Source: Schistocephalus solidus (Eukaryota; Platyhelminthes; Cestoda; Diphyllobothriidea; Diphyllobothriidae). Taken from it: 64,000 bases of DNA. The notes beneath the pieces are model-generated. The model was not told where the DNA came from. It made no database searches and saw only the letters and a list, made by a program, of their open reading frames with translations. Positions within the stretch are counted from its first letter, which is position 1; the number at the start of each line of letters is the position of its first letter. Made by a program: the position numbers and the translations under genes. The DNA is taken from positions 33,969 through 97,968 of the forward strand of contig WEDG01004651.1 of assembly GCA_017591395.1 (NCBI GenBank), given 5' to 3'. This document shows, piece after piece, positions 22,007 through 32,841 of the stretch.

Positions 22007-22531
22007 TCAATAACCAATAAGTGCATTTCCTACTGAAATGCCTTCCTCCTTGATAAATTTTCGTTCAAATAACTGTTTGCCATAGCGTGTTGAAACTGTG
22101 ATCCCAGCACGGCAGCCAAAACCGAGACCCATGTTTGGCAGATATTCTGCCTCATAAAACAACCTAGAGAACTTTGACCCGTCGACAGGTCGCATGTAGT
22201 ACGCGTAGATGGACTTTTTATTTCTGTCAGCGACTTGATATAGTCCCAGCCTCTTCTTCCTTCCTCCTTTGGTAAACGTAGTTGTTAACGGTCCGTCATA
22301 TAGGATGAGTTTACATAGTTCAGCGGAAATTAATGCGCGAACTTGGGGTGAATCCTTCAGAGCAGACCTTTCCAGGTTCGGTGTGAAATTTGAACCCTTG
22401 ACTGTCTGGCTCACCCAATCTGGCCTAAAATTACGTCTGTGCCGCATGTTAAGAGAAGAATGAGTACAAAGAACTCCATTGACTAAGTGCCCTATTGTGG
22501 GGCTGTCCACGCTATGGCATCGATTCTTCAT
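22007..22531 (-). CDS. Uncharacterised 174-residue protein
   Basis: A complete single-exon frame on the minus strand: an in-frame TGA lies directly before the ATG at 22,531 and a stop lies at 22,007. I do not recognise the family. The composition is protein-like (charged, aromatic residues spread evenly), with RHRRNFRPDWVSQTV, ISAELCKLILYDGPLTTTF, KGGRKKRLGLYQVADRN, YMRPVDGSKFSRLFYEAEY and MGLGFGCRAGITVSTRYGK. No signal peptide, membrane segment or zinc-binding cluster is visible. It shares nothing with the transposons in the window. It lies tail to tail with NTH1, 1.3 kb away. It could also be the last exon of a longer gene that begins upstream. Confidence 0.6.
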   Translation of the reverse strand: MKNRCHSVDSPTIGHLVNGVLCTHSSLNMRHRRNFRPDWVSQTVKGSNFTPNLERSALKDSPQVRALISAELCKLILYDGPLTTTFTKGGRKKRLGLYQVADRNKKSIYAYYMRPVDGSKFSRLFYEAEYLPNMGLGFGCRAGITVSTRYGKQLFERKFIKEEGISVGNALIGY

Positions 22532-25500
22532 TCAGTCTCCAACAAAGCTCTTCTCTCGAAGTCATCATACTATCTGTCGGGGAAAAGTACTTTCGAAGTC
22601 GATTGAAATGTAGAAGGCAGGTAACTCATGTGTTCAATAGTCGGATAAGTAGGTGAATCCTGAACCACCGTAATTGGATGGTTGCAGACGCGCTAAACAG
22701 ATTATTTATGCTCGTTTTCGGGTAATGAGGATGATAATGGTCGCGTGGTTTGAGTCCCTCAGTCTGTCCCTGGAACGGAATAAAAGGCATCTCTTTGGAA
22801 AATAGTATAACCTAGCCTTGAGCGCAGATAAATAAAACCAAGTATCTGGTTTGAACATTTCTCATTCCTCACAACGAGAATGTCCCCAACGTTCTATATA
22901 CTTTCATTCCTAAGGTCAATAAGAAGTCCATCAAGCAGAAGAATGATTGTTTATAACTGAGAGATAATTAGAAGGTCAAATGTGTTTTTTCTAAATAACC
23001 AAACATCTCAGTGATCATGACATACCAGCTAAGTAACATAAACCGCACGTATTCGTTCCATTTCCACGAAGTTTGTAAGAAATTTTTCCCAGTCGCACAA
23101 ACTCGTGGATCCTGTGCTGTGACTGTTCATTTATATTATATAAAATGATTAGTATTAATAACTCCGGTAGAAGCTCAAGCATATCCATCTGGGGCCGTGG
23201 CTCATAACGCACGCAGCTAAAATGCCCGCCAAACAATACGGAAAAAATCGATCAGCCTGAGGCCGACCAACACGTTTCGGCACGCCATTTTCATTTCTGT
23301 TCGAGCAAGTGCAGTTACCGCTTTGACAATGGTGGGCCAACCAAGCCGTCCGAAACCTCAGTATTTCGATTTCACAAACTTTTTGGAGATGCCGAAGAGG
23401 CTCAACCGTACAAGGGTTACTTCCTGTATTTATACGACAATAAACCAAACAAGACCTACTACAACAACGGTAAAAGTTAGTTGTTTACATTAAACCCAAT
23501 GGCCTTAAACAACCCATCTTTACCCAATAAACCTTTTCCGGTGAGCTCTTCTTGTTTTTAAAAGTACTCATAACAACCTAACGTTTTATTTTCGATAGGG
23601 TGGATTGGTGATAATGCAAGGGTCTACGTGAAATTGCATTTTTCATTGCCACAAAAACTTTGAACTCTATCATACCGATTGGAGAAAACAACGCAGAGCG
23701 AAGAAGGCTTTTAGCGTTGTCATTTACTTTCATATCCAAACGTTTTCTATTCAAGATACCCTGAAACTGGCTCTTATCAATCAAATTGATACGTTCTTCA
23801 AAATACGCATTCATTACAAACAGGAAAGCTACTCGAACCTAGAATTTCGAAGCATACGATAATCTCTCGATCGCGCGCAGCATGCAATCCATCACATTCA
23901 AGAACAACTTATGAATGCTGTAATTCCCGCGAGAAATAATCGATATTTAAACTCCTCCACGCCAAGGAAATTGAATTCGTCCACGTGTCGCAGTGAGAGT
24001 GATGCTGCCAAATACAGCCGCATGATAAACACTGATATTCCACAGAATGTTCCGAAGTTCCCGTAAGATCCGTTTTCTCATTTATCAACTTCTCACCTAT
24101 ATCTACTAACCTTTTAACTTGCCAACAAAAGCTTCACCGACACAGGACTAGTACCTACGATAATTAAGCAATTAAACCGGTTTACGTGGGCCGTTCGAGT
24201 TTTCCATTTTCATCATAGGCTGTTTCTCAGTGAACTGGCCAATTATGGATGTTGCATCATTGTTAATTCTCAGACGATGCATACCCTGAAACAGGCAGAA
24301 CTATACAGCGAAAATAAATAACATTTTTATCATGGTTAAAGTTAAAGCAATTTACGGAGGGGTGTTTACTAACGTATCTATTTCGGGACAACGGGCAAAA
24401 AGTAATGATAATGTAAGATACTGATTAACAAATATACGTGTAAACAACTAGGAAATTGTTACCTATGGATATGGACGCAGGTTAACCAGAGAGAACCGGT
24501 GGGTTTTAGATACTCAAGAGCTTCATTCACAGTTGTGCGTGGTCACCTCATCTACAGTTAAGCTCAAAGATGAACCTAGCCCTCAATATCTCCTGCTGGC
24601 TAAGGGCCATTATACGACCTCTACCGCAAGTATACGTTCACTCGTTTTTAAATAAACCTTAGACATTTTGCTAGATTGTTTCGGTTTTTTGGTTGTGAGA
24701 GAAACATAAAGTAAAAAGGTGGAAAATTTTATCGGAAACGGTTTTATCCTAAAATATTCTAAAATGAATTCTGTTAAAAAGAATGATCAGGAAATGACTG
24801 CTCCAAAATCATGAGGCCACGCAAATTGTGATAGAAGATCTCCATTTAACTTCATGCTTTCAACATACTGCTTATTTACGCTACTGAACTAACTTGAGGC
24901 TCTGATTTAGTTGTGGCATTCCATATTAACATAATAGTTCCCTTCAGCCGATACTTCCACTGCGAACTTCGATTGAGGCAACATACACATCCGGAAGACA
25001 GTCATACAATCCGGCTTAGGTCGGGGTTCAGATATAGCCAGGTCACTGCCTTAATTTTTGTTGCTCAGCCACTGGTTCGCCTCCGGGGCCGTTTTCGTAC
25101 TAAAGTCTTCTTTTTAACGCACCGTAATCCCATCGCGGTAGTGGCTCACAAAGTTCCCAAATGCACGACTGAAGATTCTGTTTTTCCCACAAAAACACGA
25201 ATTTTAACTTTTAATGCAAAACAAAACTCCCCATATCAGTGTACTACCGCCTCCATATAATGGTCTACAGGGCATATCAGACCCTTTTATTGGCTCATGC
25301 CGGTAATCATTTCAACCATCCGGACTGTAAAAATTCGATTCCTTTTCAACGAAAAAGGCCACTTTGTGCATGGAGCCATCCAAGTGACAATGTCCTCAGT
25401 CCAAAGCCTCTGATATTCCTCGTTAATGGCAGTTTTCGTCAACACTAGCAAAAAGTGACGAGCGACGATGTGTGAAGTGTAGTGTTTGAAAACCTCAGCG

Positions 25501-26593
25501 CCAAATTTATCTAGGTGGTGCATACGCTAATAATTCTCACGGATACCTAATGCAGTACTCTCCTTATCGACTTACAGTACTTTTCAGAAGCTGAAATGTA
25601 GTCATTGGCCATGGTAGTCGATCTCTGTAGTCGTTGGCCGACTCCTCCATAGATGAAACTTATTTCACGCAACTCTCCCTTCGCTCAGAATTTGTAAGTT
25701 GTTCTCCTCGAGGCGGTCGTAATAAGCGAAAAAATGAATGAATTTGGTCGATTTTGGGAACAACTTGATTGGTGTTTACTGCTCATCATTCCATTGGTCG
25801 GTACCTACGACCACTTCAACCTGAATACAATGTGACGTTTTTACTGCACCATATTCCAAGTACACATGGGAAGAAACGCTGTCAAATCAAATATCGTTAT
25901 AATCGTGGGATAGGCGAGTTTTGACCATACTTAGTATTTGACATTATTCTAAGGCCTTTTAGTGATAAATTCTGTTCGACGCTGACCATTAAAGCTATTT
26001 GCTGTCTCATGTAAAACAACGGATTCACAAACGCACAAATTTCGAAATCTCATGCAAAATGCAAGTGACCTAATTGTGGGTGAGGCTGTAATTAGAAGAG
26101 GGTCATCGTCATAAATGCTGTTTGAAAGTCCGAATCACTGTCTCGCAAACAGAAATGCCAATACGTCTTGCAATACTTAACCTGATTCACACGGTTCTTG
26201 CTCCTGTGCCAGCTTGTCATATTGCCTCTCACCAGCTTGGCCGATGGATGTTATTGACTTGAGACATTGCAGTCCACTGACAGGAATTTATTCCGCTATC
26301 CATGACTGGAGGCAAATACTCCGAAGTATGAGATTTAATGTTCGATTCCAGTAAATAACCATATAATTCGCTCTCGCTTTCTTAACTTTTTTGCCGTCAG
26401 CTCCTTCTTAGTTCTGACATATCAGAGAAAATTTCGAAATCCAGATCAACTGTTATTTCATGGTAACCAAAATTCTGAAATGTGTTTCCGATTTGGCAAG
26501 ATTATTAAAGTAGGGCTGTAATAATAATTATCGTGCAGCAGAATCCAAAGGGATTTTAGTCATGACTGAATGTTGGTTCTTGAAAGAGATTCC
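22532..26593. other. Long unassigned stretch
   Basis: Apart from the weak exon candidate at 23,208-23,480, I see no gene, RNA gene or repeat copy here. Base composition is moderately AT-rich and uniform. It may be intergenic or intronic. Confidence 0.35.
23208..23480 (+). pseudogene. Possible terminal exon or ORF remnant
   Basis: A plus-strand frame without Met, open from a stop at 23,205 to TAG at 23,478-23,480 (90 codons). The sequence looks protein-like: RHFHFCSSKCSYRFDNGG, SVFRFHKLFGDAEEAQ and YFLYLYDNKPNKTYYNN. A Cys pair followed by an FRF segment is loosely like a THAP zinc finger, but this is weak. The upstream AG sites (GCACGCAG, ATCGATCAG) lack strong pyrimidine tracts. Confidence 0.2.
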
Positions 26594-27281
26594 TTCCGGC
26601 CACCTGCAAATTACACTGTAAAAATGGCTACTTAAGTAGCATGACTTTTTCTAACTGATTTTCGATTCCTTTATAAATTCAAAGATATTTTATAGGAAAC
26701 ATGTAGCAAAATATTCCTTATTGCGCTCATTTGGTAGCAAAATAGGTCCCCATTAAAATTTGTACTTAAATAAAGGGCTGCTTTCGGTTACACAAAAAGA
26801 TTATAAGAATGAGATTTTGGAAAACCGTGGAATTTCCATTCATAAAGCACCCTACTTGTTCATTACTTAAATCTTTTTGTAAAGTCTAAAACCTGGTTCA
26901 AGTTCCATGCACACTTTTATGAGCACTATATGGCGTCTTCGTAAGAGCGCATAGATATGTATGGTTTGCCTTATATGAAAAATAAAACGCCTGTAGTTTC
27001 GAAACTCTGAATCCAAGCATAACAGCGTATCAGGTTCCAAATTGTTCGAGAATTTAATAAGTTTTATGTCTAAAACCGAAATATATCCTTCTTTCGAGTA
27101 TCAAATATGAAGAAAAATTTGAAAAATATGTTTGGTACCAAATGATACAAGAAAGAATATTTTGGTGTATGTTTTCTATAAAATATCTTTTAATTCGTGA
27201 GGTAATCGAAAATCAATGGGAAAAATTAACACTACTTTAATACTTATTTTGTATAGAGGTAGGCTTTGCAGGTGGCCGGAA
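26594..27281. mobile_element. MITE-like element, copy 1
   Basis: 688 bp bounded by perfect 17-base terminal inverted repeats: TTCCGGCCACCTGCAAA at the left and its complement at the right. The inverted symmetry goes on inward for about 110 bp with mismatches (left TATTTTATAGGAAACATG, right ATGTTTTCTATAAAATATC). The interior has no coding capacity. Copy 2 at 44,496-45,096 shares both ends and much of the interior. This is the structure of a non-autonomous DNA transposon with long inverted repeats. No target-site duplication is clear, so the superfamily stays open. Confidence 0.82.
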
Positions 27282-27832
27282 AGAAGCTCTTCCGACATCC
27301 GGCATCAGTCCTTAACTAAAATATCTTTGGATTAGGCTGTATGACAGTTAATAGTACAACCCTAATTTAGTATTGTTATCACATAAGAACAATGTTTCGC
27401 TTCAAATTCGATGAAATAGCAAAGCTACCGTATTTTCTAATCTGGAGGTGAGAAATGCGCGTTTGCAAGACATCTAGAAGCATACCCAGGGGCGATTAGG
27501 AACACGTAAGTGTGGATTTTATGACACAAACTTTCATTGTTAGCCCAGCATACCTCGACCGCAGGCAAGAAACATCCCGGGCTGGAAATGGAACCCGAGG
27601 CGGTGCGATGGTGCATATAAAAGGTCCCATGAACCTGTTCGGACCCGATTGCCAGCAGGTCACTGAGCCTTACCCCGAAGTCAAAATCCTAGAAAAAGCT
27701 GCTTACGATTGCAGACGACAGAAAGTGAGCCCATGGCGCGATTGGACAGCCCAGCTTGCATGAGAGTGTGGCTTTGGCAGTTATGATTTCTGAGCGGAAC
27801 AGGCTTGTTCCTTTCTGTCATAGGATTACACG
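27282..27832. other. Unassigned stretch after the MITE
   Basis: 550 bp with an open but unrecognised 83-codon plus-strand frame at 27,512-27,763. No motif, splice site pair or repeat match supports it as a gene. Confidence 0.3.
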
Positions 27833-28545
27833 TTAGACCTTCGGATAGCAGCCTTGCGCTGCAGCTACCACACTCTCTCCTCCGCCCCCGACTGAGCCCG
27901 GTGTCAAGATAGAGTCAAAAAGACCGGAGGCGGGAGAGGACGCAGGTGGCTGGCGCGGCCGGAGCCGCCCCTGGGTGTACCACCACACCTGGCTCGGATC
28001 CCACAGAGTGGGAGTGCCATAAAGGCCACAGTAAGAAGGAGCCATTGCAGCCTGACTCTCGGTCCGCCAGTCAGCCACTCCACACAAAACACACATTGGG
28101 CTGACCACGCGGTCCGAGTTATCCCGTCAGTTGGCAACCTTCCAAGCCACGGCTTTGAGCGCACCGTGATAGTTTCAAGCGCGTCAGATTGTTTATAGTG
28201 AGGAAAATGCGCTGAGCTGTTGACTCCACTCTCTCCCGCACCCCACAACCAGACCACCATCCGAGCCAGTTAGTTGTTTGATGTGGGAGTGGGCGCAATG
28301 GCTGACAGGTCGGCGTACCCGTCTTCGCGCGCCACAGCACAACCTGGCTCCCATAACGACAACACACCAGGATTTATTAAATCGAGGGATATGGAGAAGC
28401 CATCGCCATCTGACTCCCAGTCAACTGGTCAGCCACTCGACACATACAGCAAATACACTGGGCCGACGGTGTGGTCTGGCTTAAGCGTCAGATTGGCAGC
28501 CATCCAAGCCACGGTTTCTATGAAAACTTGATTTTATCAGGTACA
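27833..28545. repeat. Two diverged units related to the 370-bp tandem array
   Basis: 27,855-27,985 matches the middle of the array units at 31,285-32,842 (shared GAGCCCGGTGTCAAGA, GACCGGAGGCGGGAGAGGA, CGCAGGTGGCTGGCGCGG). Within this block, 28,045-28,150 and 28,395-28,520 resemble each other (CAGCCACTC...ACACA and CATCCAAGCCACGG-like parts), giving two tandem units of about 350 bp. A third fragment is at 49,630-49,710. The block directly borders the 3' end of LINE H. Confidence 0.65.
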
Positions 28546-28652
28546 TTATGATGATTGTGAGGGTGTTGTCATTGTATTATTGTAGATGGTGGGCGCTGAT
28601 GTGGCTTAGCCTCCGGTGGTTTACCGCAGGTTGTCATGGAGGTGCATGTGTC

Positions 28653-29160
28653 CTAATAGGCCCATGCGGTGTGTAAATGTGCGGGAACAGTGAGGGCAGT
28701 GGAGGCGGCTTGGCGACTAGATGACGGAGTCCCAGGCAGTGGTTCACCAGCCTCCACTCGATGGATTCGCAGGTGACCAACCAGGCCGATGCGTGAGTTG
28801 AAGTTGCGGGCGCAGTGTGGGCAGGCGAAATCGGTAAGGGCTGGGGTGATGTTATTCATGGAAGTGGGGGTGGCAGTGGCGGTAAGAATGGCAGGAGCGG
28901 AGGGTGTGCATGGTGTGTCAGTGTTGTCGGCATTGCGGTGAATTCCGCTGTCATGAATGCGCATGTGACCGAATAGGCCCATGAAATGAGTGAATGCGTG
29001 AGGATAGTGAGGGCCGTGGAGGCGGCGATCTCTGCTGTGTGTTAGTGCTCCAGGTACTGGTTCACAAGTCTCTGTGCGATGGGTTCGCATGCGACCGATC
29101 AGGCCCATGCGTGAGGTGAATGTGCGGTCGAACTAAGGACAGTTTAGGAGAGAGTCCCCA
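28653..29160 (-). pseudogene. C-terminal C2H2 zinc-finger array of LINE H
   Basis: The minus strand encodes repeated finger units. Clear ones are CPHCARNFNSRIGLVGHLRIH (C-X2-C-X12-H-X3-H) and degraded ones with GLIGRMRTH and GLFGHMRIH, spaced by linkers such as RTETCEPVPGALTHSRDRR. These fingers would bind nucleic acid and may guide the element's RNA or target site; this is inference. The first finger has lost a Cys through a stop, and a frame change ends the last one. The CCACCACCACCACCACCATC run at the 5' side (29,167-29,184 on +) encodes a Thr run in the linker. Confidence 0.75.
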
Positions 29161-29790
29161 TCGCAGATGGTGGTGGTGGTGGTAGTGAAGGCGAAGGGAT
29201 GTAGGAATACTGGTAAGGGGTAGCACCACACAGGTAGCATTTGGCCGCTCCATTTGTCTCGTACAGGTGGTGAATGCTCCTGTGGCCGCCTCTAACTGGT
29301 ACCCAACTCTCACCTTTGGCTCCTCGAAGTTGGGTTCCTCCCAGCGGCCACACCCCGGGCAACCGTTACGACTGGCGGGCTAAACCAGGTGAGAGTCTCC
29401 GGTGTTGTGTGTGACTCCACACCCGATATATCTGACTCCCGAAATTCCCACCTCCGCCCTCTCAAAAAGTCCTACGGTGGGGGGGGGGGGCAACAGCAAC
29501 CCCGTAGGCGGCCCAGGCCAACTCGGGTCGTTCTCCCACTAAATCAAAACCATGACCCATAGTGGAGTTCGGCAGCCGTCTGGGATGTCCGAGCAGCCCT
29601 ATTTAGGGACAGCACTGCTTGCCTCCTCGCGGAGGAAGGTGCTAGAAAAGGTGCCCTAAAAATATGCTGTTAATCACGTCTTCTGTAGCCGACCGTGGCT
29701 CGCAGATCACAAAATACGCAGTCGTAAAACTCAAACAAACAACAATACCCCTGTCCCCATCCCCTTCGCCACACCCTCCAGGCTGCTTGA

Positions 29791-30440
29791 GTGCATCCAC
29801 TCACACTAGCGGCCTGGAATTTTCGCTCACTTTTAGACAATCCTAGAAGCAACCGGCCGGAACGGAGGACGGTGCTTGTCACTCGGGAACTGGCGCGCTA
29901 CAAGGTGGACATTGCTGCTCTCAGCGAGACCCGATTCTCTGAGCAGGGTCAACTGGAGGAGGTGGGTGCCGGCTACACCTTCTTCTGGAGCGGCGGCCAA
30001 AGGCAGAGTGACGCGACGCTGGTGTTGCCTTTGCCATCAGGAACGACATCGTGGGACGTCTGCCCTGTCTGCCGCAGGGTATCATTGATCGCCTGATGAG
30101 CCTCCGCCTGCCTCTTCGGGGAGACCAGTTCGCCACCATCATCAGCGCCTACGCTCCCCCAATGACGAGATCTGATGCGGCGAAGGACGAATTCTACGAG
30201 GACCTGCACGCCCTGCTGGCGACTGTGCCGAGAGCGGACAAGTTAATCGTCCTTGGTGACTTAAACACCGCGTCATGACGGACCCCGCTGCCTGTCAGGG
30301 AGTGCTGGGTCCCCACGGTGTCGGTAGCTGTAACGATAACGGCCTCCTTCTTCTGCGCACGTGTGCGGAACACCGTTTCTTGCTGACCAACACCTTCTTC
30401 CGTATTCCAACGCGGGAGAAGTCCACGTGGATGCACCACC
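29791..30440 (+). pseudogene. Endonuclease domain of the RT-deleted derivative
   Basis: APE-type endonuclease in pieces. 29,791-30,000 reads LAAWNFRSLLDNP, ARYKVDIAALSETRFSE (with the catalytic Glu) and YTFFWSGG; 30,051-30,278 reads [17 protein letters not shown] and [11 protein letters not shown]; then one base is missing and 30,275 onward continues in another frame with [20 protein letters not shown] and [23 protein letters not shown] has the same frame break at the same place. The usual GDFN motif is GDLN here and in LINE H. Confidence 0.75.
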
Positions 30441-30850
30441 GCAACCACCAACGCCTTCGCCTTCACTTCCACCGCCACCACCATCAGCGATGGGGACTCT
30501 CTCCTAAACTGTCGTCAATGCGACCGCATATTCACCTCACGCATCGGACAGGTCGGTCACTTGCGAATCCATCGTACGGAGACTGGTGAACCAGTGCCTG
30601 GAGCACCAACACACAGCAGAGATCGCCGCCTCCACTGCCCTCACTGTCTTCGCGCATTCCGTAATCGCATTGGCCTATTCGGTCACATGCGCATCCATGA
30701 CAGCAATGCCGACAACACCGATACATAATACACACCCTCCGCTCCTGCCATTCTTACCGCCACTGCCACCCCCTTTACCATGAATGACATCCTCCCAGCC
30801 CCAACCGATTTCTCCTGCCCACACTGCGCCCGCAACTTCAACTCACGCAT
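30441..30850 (+). pseudogene. Zinc-finger array of the RT-deleted derivative
   Basis: Plus-strand fingers: [40 protein letters not shown] and CPHCARNFNSR, joined by linkers with [16 protein letters not shown]. The first finger is complete with C-X2-C-X12-H-X3-H spacing; the last is cut at 30,850 at the junction to LINE H. Confidence 0.75.
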
Positions 30851-30851
30851 G

Positions 30852-31284
30852 GGTATTGGGATGTGGTCTCTATGATGGTGGGAGTAATGGAATTGATGCC
30901 AGGAATGAGGGTGGAGGAGTCTAGAGGAGGGTTGGCAGAATTTGACATAGAAATTGAAATTGTCGGATTGTTGTTGCATTGCGTCCGACGATGTTCAACC
31001 AGGCCGATTTGCGCGCGGAAGATGCGTTGACAGCGCGGGCATGTTGGCAGGGCCTGGGCATCGACGATGTTGGTCCGGGTCGCTGGTGACTTTCATGTCG
31101 CTCTTTTGGCGTTGGTGGCGGTGATCCGGTTGGCCTCATAGATTGCTGAACCAGTCTTCATGGATCTTCTCCATGCCAGTCTATCCTGGGCGAGGTCCTC
31201 CCGGGTCGCCGAGTTTATTTGCAGTTGCTTCAGCGATTTCTTCAAAGTGTCCTTGTAGCGTCGTTTTTGACCTCCCTGCCGGCG
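30852..31284 (-). pseudogene. LINE H segment after RT, with first zinc finger
   Basis: Minus strand: GGQKRRYKDTLKKSLKQLQI, DRLAWRRSMKTGSAIYEANR, then CPRCQRIFRAQIGLVEHRRT and a Ser/Thr/Pro-rich linker (SITPTIIETTSQY). The basic segment is typical of the end of this LINE polyprotein; the finger is the first of the C-terminal series. It is cut on one side by the tandem array, on the other by the RT-deleted derivative. Confidence 0.72.
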
Positions 31285-31334
31285 AGAACACACACACACA
31301 CACGACATTTCGACCATCGTAGTCCGACGATGTC

Positions 31335-32505
31335 CACCGTATGCTCATGGGAAAGGTGAGCAGGGACGGTGACTTGCGCGTGATTTAGTTTAAAGTGATA
31401 TTAGACTTGCGCTGCATCTACCGCACTCTCTCCTCCTCCCCACCTGAGCCCGATGTCAAGACAGAGTTAAGAAGACCGGAGGCGGGAGAGGACGCAGGTG
31501 GCTGGCGCGGCCGGGTCCCCTAAGTCCTTGCCGCCCCTAGGCGTGCCACCACACCTCTATGTTCAGCATTTGTTATGGGAGCGCAACCCGAATCACGCAA
31601 GCCATGCCCTAATGTGGCCCCCGTGTTGGTCCAACGCATCTACCACGTGGCCCGTTTAGGGGGCAAACACACGATAGTTCGACCGTCGTAGTCCGACGAT
31701 GTCCACCGTATGCTCCATGGGTAAGTGGAGCAGGGACGGTGACTTGCGCGTGATTTAGTTTAAAGTGATAGTAGACTTGCGCTGCATCTACCGCACTCTC
31801 TCCTCCTCCCACACCTGAGCCCGGTGTCAAGACAGAGTCAAGAAGACCGGAGGCGGGAGAGGACGCAGGTGGCTGGCGCGGCTGGGTCCCTTAAGTCCTA
31901 GCCGCCCCTAGGCGTGCCACCACACCTCCATGTTCGGCATTTGTTATGGGAGCGCAACCCGAATAACGCATGCCGTGCCCTGATGTGGCCCCCGTGTTGG
32001 TCCAACGCATCTACCACGTAGCCCGTTTAGGGGGCCCGGGCAAACACACACACGACAGTTCGACCGTCGTAGTCCGACGATGTCCACCGTATGCTCCATG
32101 GGAAAGTGGAGCAGGGACGGTGACTTGCGCGTGATTTAGTTTAAAGTGATAGTAGACTTTGCGCTGCATCTACCGCACTCCTCTCCTCCTCCCACACCTG
32201 AGCCCGGTGTCAAGACAGAGTCAAGAAGACCGGAGGCGGGAGAGGACGCAGGTGGCTGGCGCGGACGGGTCCCGTAAGTCCAAGCCGCCCCTAGGCGTGC
32301 CACCACACCTCCATGTTCGGCATTTGTTATGGGAGCGCAACCCGAATAACGCATGCCGTGCCCTGATGTGGCCCCCGTGTTGGTCCAACGCATCTACCAC
32401 GTGGCCCGTTTAGGGGGCAGAGCAAACACACACACGACAGTTCGACCGTCGTAGTCCGACGATGTCCACCGTATGCTCCATGGGAAAAGTGGAGCAGGGA
32501 CGGTG
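31335..32505. other. Conserved hairpin in each array unit
   Basis: Each unit has a two-part stem: CACCGT pairs with ACGGTG and, inside, GCTCCA pairs with TGGAGC around a loop TGGGAAAG. Positions are 31,335-31,371, 31,704-31,741, 32,085-32,122 and 32,467-32,505. In unit 1 both inner arms changed together (GCTCA with TGAGC), which keeps the stem. This may mark a structured RNA or just a palindromic DNA feature. Confidence 0.5.
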
Positions 32506-32804
32506 ACTTGCGCGTGATTTAGTTTAAAGTGATAGTAGACTTGCGCTGCATCTACCGCACTCTCTCCTCCTCCCCCACCTGAGCCCGGTGTCAAGACAGA
32601 GTCAAGAAGACCGGAGGAGGGAGAGGACGCAGGTGGCTGGCGCGGCTGGGTCCCCTATGTCCTAGCCGCCCCTAGGCGTACCACCACACCTCCATGTTCG
32701 GCATTTGTTATGGGAGCGCAACCCGAATAACGCCTGCCGTGCCCTTATTTGGCCCCCGTGTTGGTCCAACACATCTACCACGTGGCCCGTTTAGGGGACA
32801 GAAA

Positions 32805-32805
<1 letters not shown>

Positions 32806-32841
<36 letters not shown>
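32806..32841. repeat. (CA)n microsatellite
   Basis: About 18 CA units at the right end of the tandem array, at the border with the LINE H RT frame. Shorter CA runs lie at the other unit borders (for example 31,287-31,303). Confidence 0.95.

Larger units (their letters stand above)
29226..30850 (+). mobile_element. RT-deleted derivative of the zinc-finger LINE
   Basis: A plus-strand copy that starts at the same 5' base region as LINE H (CACACAGGTAGCATTTGG), keeps the 5' UTR and the endonuclease, then jumps at about 30,433 (within GTGGATGCACC) straight to the Thr-rich linker and zinc fingers. The whole reverse transcriptase is missing. It sits inside LINE H between the finger linker and the preceding segment, and its 3' part ends within a finger (NFNSRM). 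It is non-autonomous; if mobile, it would have needed RT from another copy. Confidence 0.8.
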
